This document shows positions 1 through 8,345 of a stretch of DNA of 64,000 nucleotides, one piece after another. This DNA is from an uncultured Alistipes sp. (GTDB lineage Bacteria > Bacteroidota > Bacteroidia > Bacteroidales > Rikenellaceae). Location of the stretch: the NCBI GenBank assembly GCA_944323075.1, contig CALURC010000016.1, positions 1-64,000 on the forward strand. Reading direction: 5' to 3'. The notes beneath the pieces were generated by a model. That model ran no database searches and was not told the origin of the DNA. It worked only from the letters and a program-made list of their open reading frames with translations. The stretch's first letter is position 1; every line of letters starts with the position of its first letter. Made by a program: the position numbers and the translations under genes.

Positions 1-35
1 GTACGACTTCGGTGGTTCGAATCCATCTCCGCCCA
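1..35 (+). tRNA. tRNA-Tyr, 3' part only
   Basis: Only the 3' part lies in the window. The T arm is visible (stem 11-15 with 23-27, loop 16-22 reading TTCGAAT), followed by an acceptor strand TCCGCCC (28-34) and discriminator A at 35. The bases before the T arm (GTACGACTTC) look like the end of a long variable arm, which in this context matches tRNA-Tyr; the anticodon itself is outside, so the identity is inferred. No CCA is encoded. Confidence 0.75.
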
Positions 36-50
36 CAACAACCAAACAAT

Positions 51-123
51 GCGGAAGTAGCTCAGTTGGTAGAGCATTAGCCTTCCAAGCTAAGGGTCGC
101 GGGTTCGAGTCTCGTCTTCCGCT
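51..123 (+). tRNA. tRNA-Gly (anticodon TCC)
   Basis: A complete cloverleaf can be drawn. The acceptor arms GCGGAAG (51-57) and CTTCCGC (116-122) pair fully, and the discriminator base is T. The anticodon stem TTAGC/GCTAA encloses loop CTTCCAA, giving anticodon TCC (Gly). The T loop is TTCGAGT. CCA is not encoded. It follows the tRNA-Tyr by 15 bases and was probably co-transcribed with it. Confidence 0.95.
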
Positions 124-151
124 CTACGCATTAACAAATTGCGGTCGATTC

Positions 152-187
152 AAAACACCTCACATTAATTGTTGAGGTGTTTTGTTT
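152..187 (+). terminator. Rho-independent terminator after the tRNA pair
   Basis: Inverted repeat AAAACACCTCA / TGAGGTGTTTT around a loop of about 10 bases, followed by a T-rich run. It ends the tRNA transcript and separates it from the efflux operon. Confidence 0.8.
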
Positions 188-273
188 TATATATTTCCAA
201 CATATCAAAATTCCACACAACCGACCGTTTTCCCAAATGCGTCTTTTATTAGGTTTAGAAATTTTAAGCGCAT

Positions 274-286
274 AACGAAAATCGTT
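274..286. promoter_or_regulatory. Small inverted repeat upstream of the efflux operon (possible TetR operator)
   Basis: AACGA-AAA-TCGTT is a perfect 5-3-5 palindrome about 110 bases before the adaptor gene. The operon encodes its own TetR-type regulator, so this is a candidate operator, but the repeat is short and AT-rich. No convincing TAnnTTTG promoter was seen in 188-398. Confidence 0.25.
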
Positions 287-398
287 TCAGTCTCTCCAAA
301 AGAGGATTCAGAGGCACATTTCCGGCGTTGGGTAAATCATTTCCTCAACAATTTATCCTCAAATATATTTTTGCTTCTCGGAAACAAAACTTCTTCCG

Positions 399-1433
399 AT
401 GAACGTCAAAATCCTTATTTTCCCTCTTTTGCTGCTAGTTCCTGCATGCGCCGACCGGCAGCAGAAATCCGAAACCCGGATGTATATCGAAACTGTTCAG
501 GCCTCAACTGTAGAGATCAGTTCCTGTCGGGAATTTCCATTTATCTCCAAACCGCTACGCACCTCGACTCTTTCGTTCCGCGTTTCTGGACCTGTAGATC
601 GTTTCGATGTCTATGCGGGAAACCGTTACCGTTGCGGCGAACTTATCGCAGGAATCGATCCGCGTGATTTCCAACTTCGTTACGAACAAGCCGAAGCAAC
701 CTATCGACAGGTTCGTGCCGACTACGAACGCATTTCCACTCTCTACGAAAAAGACAATCTTCCTGCCAGCAACTATGAAGCTGCACAAGCCGCATGCGTC
801 GCAGCAGAAACCGCCAGAGATACTGCTCTCAATGCACTGAAAGACACAGAACTTCGCGCTCCGTTCGACGGTTATGTAGGCGAAGTATTCATCGAACGCT
901 ATCAGGATGTCAAGGCTTCACAACCGATAGTCTCGTTTGCTGATATCTCTTCGCTGCGTATCGAAATTTACGTCACTCAAGAGATTGCCATGCAGGCGGA
1001 AAATCTACACGAAGTAGAACTTGAGTTCGATCATTGCATCGGGCAAACATTCCATGCAGAAGTAATCGAGTGTGCACGGAGCACTACGCCGAATAATCTA
1101 TCCTACTTGCTCACGGCACTGCTTCCTAATCCCGATGGTGCACTTCCTGCCGGACTATCGGGACGGGTTCGTTTCAATCTTCCGGGTGGATCCAGAAAAA
1201 CGGTAGCCATCCCCCAAAAAGCGCTATGCCACACATCTGGATCAGGTGACCACGTTTGGACAATAGAGCCATCCACAGGCAAGGTTTCACAACGTCCCGT
1301 TGTTGTCGGAGAACTGCTTCCTGACGGACATATCTCCATAACGGAAGGTCTAAACTCGGGTGAAACGATTGCCGCAAGCGGACTTCGTTTTCTCCGCGAA
1401 GGTTTGACTGTCGAACATACCCAAACGGAATAA
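399..1433 (+). CDS. RND efflux periplasmic adaptor (membrane fusion protein), lipoprotein
   Basis: 344 residues. The N-terminus is a lipoprotein signal: a short hydrophobic stretch ending LLLLVPAC, with the lipid-carrying Cys at about 17. A helical hairpin (about 95-145) rich in Ala, Glu and Arg is flanked by the split lipoyl-type domain; the second half reads LRAPFDGYVGEVF, typical of HlyD/AcrA adaptors. A beta-barrel and membrane-proximal part follow. It would bridge the RND pump encoded at 2048 and the TolC-like protein at 5077. First gene of the operon; the TetR gene begins directly after its stop codon. Substrate not deducible. Confidence 0.9.
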   Translation: MNVKILIFPLLLLVPACADRQQKSETRMYIETVQASTVEISSCREFPFISKPLRTSTLSFRVSGPVDRFDVYAGNRYRCGELIAGIDPRDFQLRYEQAEATYRQVRADYERISTLYEKDNLPASNYEAAQAACVAAETARDTALNALKDTELRAPFDGYVGEVFIERYQDVKASQPIVSFADISSLRIEIYVTQEIAMQAENLHEVELEFDHCIGQTFHAEVIECARSTTPNNLSYLLTALLPNPDGALPAGLSGRVRFNLPGGSRKTVAIPQKALCHTSGSGDHVWTIEPSTGKVSQRPVVVGELLPDGHISITEGLNSGETIAASGLRFLREGLTVEHTQTE

Positions 1434-1461
1434 GGTGCAAATCAAGGTATTTTCCAAAACC

Positions 1462-2046
1462 ATGAAAGAACGAATCATCAACTGTACATTGAATCAAATC
1501 GAAGTATCGGGCCTTCAAAAACTCACAATGGACACCATTGCATCCGAGCTACACGTATCCAAGCGCACTATTTATCAACACTTTCAGAGCAAAGAACAGC
1601 TACTCGAAACATGTCTGAAAGAGTGGTTGTTGCGAAACCAACTTCTCGTACCGACAGGAGGGAATCTGATCGATGAACTGTGTGCACTCTATACAGGTAT
1701 CCAGTCGATCGATTTACCGCAAGTCGTCCACCGCTGTAGCGAACTTCGTAAATATAGCGCTCCGGTTCATCTGTTTTTCCTCGAGCAACTCTTCGATTAT
1801 GCCGATACCTGCGGCGTATGGGCCGAACGGGATGCCGATACCGGATACCTTCGCCGCAACATTTCTCGCCATACGGTCAGTGCTGTCGTATCCGATTTTC
1901 TGATCCGTCTTTTTGGAAACAGCGAAGACCATCTGTTCTATCGAAGCTACCTCTTGTCTCCCGAAATCCTCATTGTCTTCACTCGCGGACTCTGTACGAT
2001 CAAAGGTCGTGCTTATCTCGACCAACGGCTTAAAACTTTGGCTTAA
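1462..2046 (+). CDS. TetR/AcrR-family transcriptional regulator
   Basis: 194 residues from ATG 1462; a GTG at 1435, right after the adaptor stop, would add nine residues and cannot be excluded. The N-terminal 60 residues form the TetR DNA-binding domain: helix 1 IINCTLNQIEVSGLQKLTM, then the helix-turn-helix TIASELHVSKRTIYQHF and the following KEQLL. The rest is the variable ligand-binding part. It sits between adaptor and pump genes, with the pump ATG one base after its stop, so it is probably a local repressor responding to a pump substrate. Confidence 0.9.
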   Translation: MKERIINCTLNQIEVSGLQKLTMDTIASELHVSKRTIYQHFQSKEQLLETCLKEWLLRNQLLVPTGGNLIDELCALYTGIQSIDLPQVVHRCSELRKYSAPVHLFFLEQLFDYADTCGVWAERDADTGYLRRNISRHTVSAVVSDFLIRLFGNSEDHLFYRSYLLSPEILIVFTRGLCTIKGRAYLDQRLKTLA

Positions 2047-2047
2047 G

Positions 2048-5000
2048 ATGAATACGCTAGTAAAATACTTTTTGAAAAACAAAGCGGTAACCTGGTTATT
2101 ACTGATTCTGGTGCTCTTCGGCGGGTTCTATTCCTACACCCATATGGGCAAACTCGAGGATGCTCCCTTCACCATAAAACAAGCGCTCGTCATAACACCC
2201 TACCCGGGTGCTTCGCCGGAAGAAGTGCGTAATGAAGTGACCGATCTTCTGGAGGAATCCATCCAATCACTCGACGAACTCTATTATGTCAAAAGTGAAA
2301 ACCGTACCGGGATGTCCAAAATCACGGTTTACGTCAAAAAAGAGGTACGGGCCGATGAGATGCAACAACTGTGGGACAAACTACGACGTAAGGTTGCCGA
2401 CGTACAGGGACGTCTTCCCGACGGAGCCGGACCTTCGATCGTAAACGATGACTTTGGAGATGTTCTCGGTGTTTTTTACGGATTAACCGGAGAGGGACAT
2501 ACATGGCGAGAGTTGGAAGACGAAGCCAAGCGTCTCAAGGATGAGTTATTAACAGTTCGGGACGTCGCACGTGTGGAAATATGGGGATCACAGACTCCGA
2601 CTGTTGAAATCACGATGGCTCCGGCCATATTGGCACAGAGCGGGCTGACAACTTCCGATATCGCACAAGCCTTTGCCGAACAAAACCGTGTAGTCGATGC
2701 CGGAGGTTGGGAAATTACGGAAAGTCGGCTGCGGATCGAATCGACAGGCACATTCCGTTCACTCGATGACATCCGGCAAATGACCATTACATCACCCACA
2801 GGAGAGCACTTCCGACTGGGAGACATCGCACGTGTCGAGGAGAGCTATCTCCATCCAGCAACCAACCTTATGCGTATCGACGGCCAACCGGCTCTGGGCA
2901 TAGCGGTCGCAACGGTCTCGACAGGCAATGTCGTGGAGATGGCCCAAGCCGTAGCCAACCGGATCGACACCTTCACAGAAAGCCTTCCAGAAGGTTATAC
3001 CCTTCATTCAATCTACGATCAAGGACACGAATCGGAAGTAGCCAATAGAGGGTTCGTCTGGAACCTGGTGATTTCCGTTATAACCGTCGTCGCTATTTTG
3101 CTTTTCTTTATTGGACTACGCAATGGTTTATTGATCGGTAGCGGACTGATTTTTTCGATCTTCGCCACGCTAATGGTCATGCAAATCGAAGGTATCGCCC
3201 TTCAACGCATGTCACTCGCCGCCATCATCATCGCCATGGGTATGCTCGTCGACAACGCCATAGTTGTCTCGGACTCGGCTCTGGTCAACATGCAACGAGG
3301 CATGCGTAAACGCATAGCTATTCTACGGGCCTGTTCTTCAACTGCCATTCCGTTACTGGCCGCTACACTGATCGCCATTCTGACCTTTTTACCCATCTAC
3401 TATTCACCTCACATCACCGGAGAATTACTCTCTTCATTGGTAGTAGTAATCGGTGTCTCACTCCTTTTCAGCTGGATTTTCGCCCTGACACAAACGCCTT
3501 TCTTTATTCAGGAATTCGTACCGAGACCCAGACCGGATCAGATTAAGGCAGACCCTTTCTGCGGAGGGTTTTATGAGCTCTTCCGCACCTCGTTGCGTGC
3601 TGTTATCCGTCGTAAATTCATCGTAATCGGAACACTTCTGTTGTTACTGGGTGCTGCGGCATGGAGCTTCCGTTTCATCCCCAAAGTATTCACGCCCTCC
3701 CTCGACAAGCCCTACTTTACGGTCGACATGTGGTTTCCCGAAGGAACGCGTATCGAACAGACCGACACCCAAGCTTCAGACATCGCCGCATGGATCAATA
3801 GTTTCGAATCAGTAGAACGTATCTCGACTTTTGCCGGACGTACTCCACCACGTTACTATCTCTCAAATGCCTCTTTCGGCCCCCAACCTAATTACGCACA
3901 GCTATTGGTCAAATGCCACTCCTCATCTGAAGCACGAGCCTTGCAAACTTTTTTACAGGACTCTGCCCGGCGTCGCTACCCCGAGCCGCTGATCAAGGTC
4001 AACCGCTTTGAACTGAACACCCAACCAGAAGCCCTGATCGAAGCTCGTTTTTTGGGACCCGATCCGGCAATACTCGATTCATTGGTCGGGGAGGCCATCG
4101 AAATCATGCGTCGCAATCCCAAAGTCGCCGACGCCCGTAACGAATGGGGTAACATGGCCATGATGATTCGTCCCGACTACGATGCAGTACGGGCCGGAGC
4201 AATGGGTATCACAAAGGCACAAATGATGGAATCCGTACGAGCGACAGGCGATGGCCTCGCTGTAGGAGTTTATCGTGACGAAGAAGACCGAGTCCCCGTC
4301 TTGCTGCATACTACGTCCCCGGAACCTATTGATTTCAAAACACTTTCAGTCTGGAACGGTAATCGATCGGTTCCGCTCACTCAACTCACGCGGGACATCG
4401 AAACCACATGGGAATATCCGCAGATCCGCACCTATAACCGTCAGCTGTCAATGGCCGCGATGTGCGGTGTCCAGCCAGGTGCGACCATGGCCGAAGTCCA
4501 CAACGAGATCCGCAATGACATAGAGAATATTGAATTGCCAGAGGGATACTCTTTCTTTTGGGACTCACAATTCAAAGATCAGAGCGAGGCAATGGATGCT
4601 TTGATGAAGTATTTTCCATTAGCCTTCTTAATACTAATTGTAATCCTTGTGGCGTTGTTCGGAAACTACCGTGAACCCCTCATCATTCTCTGCATACTAC
4701 CGCTATCGCTTATCGGTGTTGTCATAGGAATGCTGATTACAGGTTTCGACTTCGGATTCTTTCCCATCGCCGGATGGCTTGGCCTTTTAGGTATGATCAT
4801 CAAGAATGTTATCGTACTGATCGACGCAATCAACGAACAACATCGCTCAGGAGCCTCACTCCAACAAGCTATCGTCGAAGCTACCGTAACCCGTACAAGA
4901 CCCGTTCTGATGGCAGCCATCACAACCATTGCCGGTATGATTCCGTTGCTCTTCGATATCGCTTTCGGAGGCATGGCTGCAACCATCATTTTCGGCCTCA

Positions 5001-5074
5001 CTTTTGCCACAGGGCTCACCCTTTTCGTGACCCCTGTCCTATACGCCCTTTTCTATCACGTAAAAATTCGTTAA
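2048..5074 (+). CDS. RND multidrug efflux pump, inner membrane permease (HAE1/AcrB-like)
   Basis: 1008 residues, the usual RND length. I start at ATG 2048 (MNTLVKYFLKN), one base after the TetR stop, because the first transmembrane helix follows at once; an in-frame upstream ATG lies inside the TetR gene. The protein has two repeats, each with one N-terminal helix, a large periplasmic loop and a block of helices. The TM4 motif GMLVDNAIVVSD (about 397) holds one proton-relay Asp, with Asn where AcrB has a second Asp, a common variant. TM10 keeps the essential Lys (GMIIKNVIVLIDAI, about 918). Proton-driven export of an unknown compound. Confidence 0.95.
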   Translation: MNTLVKYFLKNKAVTWLLLILVLFGGFYSYTHMGKLEDAPFTIKQALVITPYPGASPEEVRNEVTDLLEESIQSLDELYYVKSENRTGMSKITVYVKKEVRADEMQQLWDKLRRKVADVQGRLPDGAGPSIVNDDFGDVLGVFYGLTGEGHTWRELEDEAKRLKDELLTVRDVARVEIWGSQTPTVEITMAPAILAQSGLTTSDIAQAFAEQNRVVDAGGWEITESRLRIESTGTFRSLDDIRQMTITSPTGEHFRLGDIARVEESYLHPATNLMRIDGQPALGIAVATVSTGNVVEMAQAVANRIDTFTESLPEGYTLHSIYDQGHESEVANRGFVWNLVISVITVVAILLFFIGLRNGLLIGSGLIFSIFATLMVMQIEGIALQRMSLAAIIIAMGMLVDNAIVVSDSALVNMQRGMRKRIAILRACSSTAIPLLAATLIAILTFLPIYYSPHITGELLSSLVVVIGVSLLFSWIFALTQTPFFIQEFVPRPRPDQIKADPFCGGFYELFRTSLRAVIRRKFIVIGTLLLLLGAAAWSFRFIPKVFTPSLDKPYFTVDMWFPEGTRIEQTDTQASDIAAWINSFESVERISTFAGRTPPRYYLSNASFGPQPNYAQLLVKCHSSSEARALQTFLQDSARRRYPEPLIKVNRFELNTQPEALIEARFLGPDPAILDSLVGEAIEIMRRNPKVADARNEWGNMAMMIRPDYDAVRAGAMGITKAQMMESVRATGDGLAVGVYRDEEDRVPVLLHTTSPEPIDFKTLSVWNGNRSVPLTQLTRDIETTWEYPQIRTYNRQLSMAAMCGVQPGATMAEVHNEIRNDIENIELPEGYSFFWDSQFKDQSEAMDALMKYFPLAFLILIVILVALFGNYREPLIILCILPLSLIGVVIGMLITGFDFGFFPIAGWLGLLGMIIKNVIVLIDAINEQHRSGASLQQAIVEATVTRTRPVLMAAITTIAGMIPLLFDIAFGGMAATIIFGLTFATGLTLFVTPVLYALFYHVKIR

Positions 5075-5076
5075 CG

Positions 5077-6375
5077 ATGAGAGCTTTATCTATATGTTCT
5101 TGCTTCTGTTTACTTATGATGGTCCAACCGACCGTCGCTCAACCGTCCGCAGATTCTCTGCTCGTACGTTATCGACAGATGGCCTTAGATTATGACGATG
5201 ATCTGAAAGCCGCAACCAAACGTATCGAAGCCTGTTCCGAACTGGAACGTGCAGCCCGGTCCGAACGCATTCCCACACTCTCGGCTGGTGGCGACTTTCG
5301 CTACACGGGCAATCCTTTGGAATATTCTACCGACCTTCCTGACATCGGGTCTATAACTTTACAGGGACAGAACTGGAGATACGGAGCTTCCGCCACCCTG
5401 TCACAACCCCTATACACAGGAGGTCGAATCACTGGTACGATCCAGATGGCCGAATCCGAAACCAGAATGAGTGAGGCCCAACGTGAAATACTCCATACGG
5501 AGATCTGCTACCGGGTCGACATACAGTATTGGACGACAGTGGCTCGCTACGAACGGATGTATGTCGCCGATGAGTATCTCCGCGCGGTATCCGATTTGGA
5601 ACGACTCGTTCGGGAACGGGTCGAGGCTGGAGTATGTGACCGCCAAGAGTTGCTGACAGTAGAGGTAAAGCACAACGAGGCCCGCTACAGATTACTACAG
5701 GCACAAAGTGACTTCGAGATCGGACGCATGGCACTCAACGCCCTGATCGGACAACCGCTCGACACACAAATTCCAATCACCAATAATCTCCCCGATATCG
5801 CACCGGGAGCCTCCGAACTACCTCAACCAACTCTGCACCCCAACATTCGACTGGCTCAAGAACGTATCAAATGGGAGAAAAGCAATCTCCTTTTTCGAGA
5901 TGCCACATACAAACCCCAACTTCAACTTGGAGCAAATGCAGGGTACTTTGCACCTGGATATGACTTTCGGCCAGATCTTTCACCCAACTACACGCTCTAC
6001 GCACAACTCTCAGTTCCGATTTTTCATGGAGGCAAACGCCACCGCGAGCGACGTGCCGCCGAATACCGAATCGGTATGGCAAACGATGTTCTGCACCAAA
6101 CCGAGACAGACCTCAACCTGGAAACCCGAACAGCCCGTACAGCCCTTTCAGAGGCAGCAGAGCGAGTTACCCTTGCCCTATCATCGTTAGACAAAGCGAA
6201 TGAAAACGAACGTCGTGCCACGGAGAAATACACCGAAGGAACCATCTCTATTTCTGAAGTAATCGACGCTCAGATTTACCGACAAACCGCACAAGAGAAC
6301 CTCATCTCAGCCAAAGTCGCTGCCCTGATACACTTCTCCGAACTTATGAAAGCAACGGACGCATATCGTTTCTGA
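5077..6375 (+). CDS. TolC-family outer membrane efflux protein
   Basis: 432 residues from ATG 5077, two bases after the pump stop. The first ~23 residues are a signal peptide ending QPTVAQ. Two OEP repeats follow, with long amphipathic helices (for example EMAESETRMSEAQREILH and the C-terminal ERRATEKYTEGTISISEVID) and short beta segments, as in TolC/OprM. It would supply the outer membrane channel for the RND pump. The longer in-frame reading from 4774 overlaps the pump gene and lacks a signal peptide, so it was not used. Confidence 0.92.
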   Translation: MRALSICSCFCLLMMVQPTVAQPSADSLLVRYRQMALDYDDDLKAATKRIEACSELERAARSERIPTLSAGGDFRYTGNPLEYSTDLPDIGSITLQGQNWRYGASATLSQPLYTGGRITGTIQMAESETRMSEAQREILHTEICYRVDIQYWTTVARYERMYVADEYLRAVSDLERLVRERVEAGVCDRQELLTVEVKHNEARYRLLQAQSDFEIGRMALNALIGQPLDTQIPITNNLPDIAPGASELPQPTLHPNIRLAQERIKWEKSNLLFRDATYKPQLQLGANAGYFAPGYDFRPDLSPNYTLYAQLSVPIFHGGKRHRERRAAEYRIGMANDVLHQTETDLNLETRTARTALSEAAERVTLALSSLDKANENERRATEKYTEGTISISEVIDAQIYRQTAQENLISAKVAALIHFSELMKATDAYRF

Positions 6376-6417
6376 TAAGTTTTGTATCTTTAGGCATCAA
6401 AATCTCTGTATCGCAAC

Positions 6418-7452
6418 ATGAATACCGATCGTAAAAACCGATGGTTGTCCGGCGTGTTATTTTCAGGGTTGGGTCTTTTTGCCTGGCTGTTGCTTACCGG
6501 TTATACAGAACTTACACCCCGCACTGAAGCCGTCCTGGGTACAAGTTGGGGTGCGGCATTTCTGGTCATACTCTTCAACGTTTTGGGTTTTCTGACGTTA
6601 CGCATATCAGAATGGCTTAACAATCAATATCTGTTACACGCCCGCCGTAAATGGAAAATCGCCGCAGCATATTTTGCCGTATTGGGAATGTTCTTCGTTG
6701 TGGATTATGGATTTCTGGTATCCGGGAAACTGTTGGCCGGATCGCAACATCCGTTCTCCTTCCCAAACGGTGGAATCCGGATGCTAATCGTCGTATGGTT
6801 GGTCGAGTTGGCCGTATTGGGACTATTGCTTGCCAACCGGGCCATGCTCCAAGCCCTTCATCTAAAACAACAAGCCGTAGAGTTACAACGCGAAAACAAC
6901 ACAGCCCGTTATACGGCTTTACAACAACAACTCAATCCTCATTTCCTTTTCAACAGTCTCAATACGCTGATCGCTGAAATCGAATACGACCCTTCACAAG
7001 CCGTCTCATTCACCCGACGTCTTTCAGAGGTCTATCGCTACGTACTTCAAGTACAGGACCGTCCACTGGTCACCCTTAACGACGAGTTACGTTTCGCAGA
7101 CGCTTATCTATACCTCCATCAGGTTCGGTTAGGCAACTGCCTCAACTGCCAGACACAGATACCCGATGATGCACGGGAGTTCCGTTTACCACCGCTCACC
7201 CTCCAACTGCTCATTGAGAATGTCATCAAACACAATACCATCACGACATCGCATCCTTTACAAATCGAGATATCGGCTTCGGACGACTGGCTCACTGTTT
7301 CCAATCCAATCTGTCCGAAGCGCAATGTAATATCCGGAGGCGTAGGGTTAAAGAACCTGTCGAACCGTTGTCAAATCATATTAAATCGTAAAATCGAAGT
7401 TTACCATACCGAAAAGCTGTTCACCGTAAAAATACCTTTAAACCATGAATAG
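6418..7452 (+). CDS. LytS/YehU-type sensor histidine kinase
   Basis: 344 residues. The N-terminal ~145 residues hold four hydrophobic segments. A short linker leads to the His_kinase domain: LQQQLNPHFLFNSLNTLI carries the phospho-accepting His at about 175. The ATPase part includes LTLQLLIENVIKHN (N box) and GGVGLKNLSNR (G box). It lies 42 bases after the efflux operon, same strand, and its last codons overlap the response regulator by 8 bases. A weak promoter-like TATCTTTA is present at 6385. It probably senses a membrane or cell-envelope signal; a link to efflux expression is inferred from position only. Confidence 0.9.
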   Translation: MNTDRKNRWLSGVLFSGLGLFAWLLLTGYTELTPRTEAVLGTSWGAAFLVILFNVLGFLTLRISEWLNNQYLLHARRKWKIAAAYFAVLGMFFVVDYGFLVSGKLLAGSQHPFSFPNGGIRMLIVVWLVELAVLGLLLANRAMLQALHLKQQAVELQRENNTARYTALQQQLNPHFLFNSLNTLIAEIEYDPSQAVSFTRRLSEVYRYVLQVQDRPLVTLNDELRFADAYLYLHQVRLGNCLNCQTQIPDDAREFRLPPLTLQLLIENVIKHNTITTSHPLQIEISASDDWLTVSNPICPKRNVISGGVGLKNLSNRCQIILNRKIEVYHTEKLFTVKIPLNHE

Positions 7453-8215
7453 ACTCCGCATCGCTATCGTTGAGGACGAAATTCCAGCTGCACGCCTGCT
7501 TCGGACACTCATTGCCCGACTGCGTCCGACATGGGAGATCAACGTATTGCCCGGAAGCGTCGAAGAGGCCATACAATGGTTTGCCTCAAACCGCCACCCT
7601 GACCTCTTATTTTTGGATATTCAGCTTGCAGACGGCACCTCGTTCGAGCTTCTCTCTCAGGCACGTCCCTCTTCTGCTGTCATTTTTACCACTGCTTATG
7701 ATGAATATGCGGTCCGTGCCTTCAGTGTCAACAGCATCGACTACATTCTCAAACCGATCGACGAAGAGCGCCTGGCAGAAGCAATTACTCGTTACGAGAC
7801 TCTCCGTGAACGGGCATTGCCTCCCGACGACTATCTGGAAACCCTTCTCGATGCCTTACAACGACGAGAAAAACGTTTTCGAACCCGTTTCTTGATTTCT
7901 GGTCCCGATCGTTTTCTTACATTACCGGTCGAACAGATTGCCTATTTCTATTCGGAGAATAAAGTTACGACAGCTGTAACTTTCGCAGGACGCAACCACG
8001 TCGTAGATCTTCCTTTAAGCCGCCTCGAAGAGCAGTTAGACCCCGACCGTTTTTTTCGGGCCAATCGACAGATACTGCTTTCAGTGGGCGCCATTGACCG
8101 ACTCGAACCCTATTTCAACGGAAAGGTTTCCGTCTCCGTACACCCGCCCCACAAAGAGAAAATTACTGTCAGCGAAGAAAGGGTTCCGCTTTTCAAGGCC
8201 TGGTTAAACTATTGA
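7445..8215 (+). CDS. LytTR-family response regulator
   Basis: 256 residues. Receiver domain 1-120: acidic pair VEDE near the start, phospho-acceptor Asp at about 57 in LLFLDIQLADG, then TTAYDEYAVRAF and the conserved Lys in DYILKPI. A LytTR DNA-binding domain fills 150-256 (EQIAYFYSENKVTTAVT, RFFRANRQILLSVGAID). The 8-base overlap with the kinase gene marks them as a two-component pair. Likely targets are the efflux operon or the pair itself. Confidence 0.92.
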   Translation: MNRLRIAIVEDEIPAARLLRTLIARLRPTWEINVLPGSVEEAIQWFASNRHPDLLFLDIQLADGTSFELLSQARPSSAVIFTTAYDEYAVRAFSVNSIDYILKPIDEERLAEAITRYETLRERALPPDDYLETLLDALQRREKRFRTRFLISGPDRFLTLPVEQIAYFYSENKVTTAVTFAGRNHVVDLPLSRLEEQLDPDRFFRANRQILLSVGAIDRLEPYFNGKVSVSVHPPHKEKITVSEERVPLFKAWLNY

Positions 8216-8282
8216 CAATCCATACTATTCGGCCTTATTGCAACCTCACATGTTCTCCGACAAACAATATTTGAATAATTAC

Positions 8283-8314
8283 AAAAAAAGGAGCCAAGAT
8301 TAGGCTCCTTTTTT
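8283..8314. terminator. Bidirectional terminator
   Basis: AAAAAAAGGAGCC / GGCTCCTTTTTT with a 7-base loop. It lies between the convergent LytTR regulator and the minus-strand glycoside hydrolase gene, and has a T run on both strands. Confidence 0.85.
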
Positions 8315-8345
8315 ACAACGATCCATTCGATTTCTACCCGAAATC

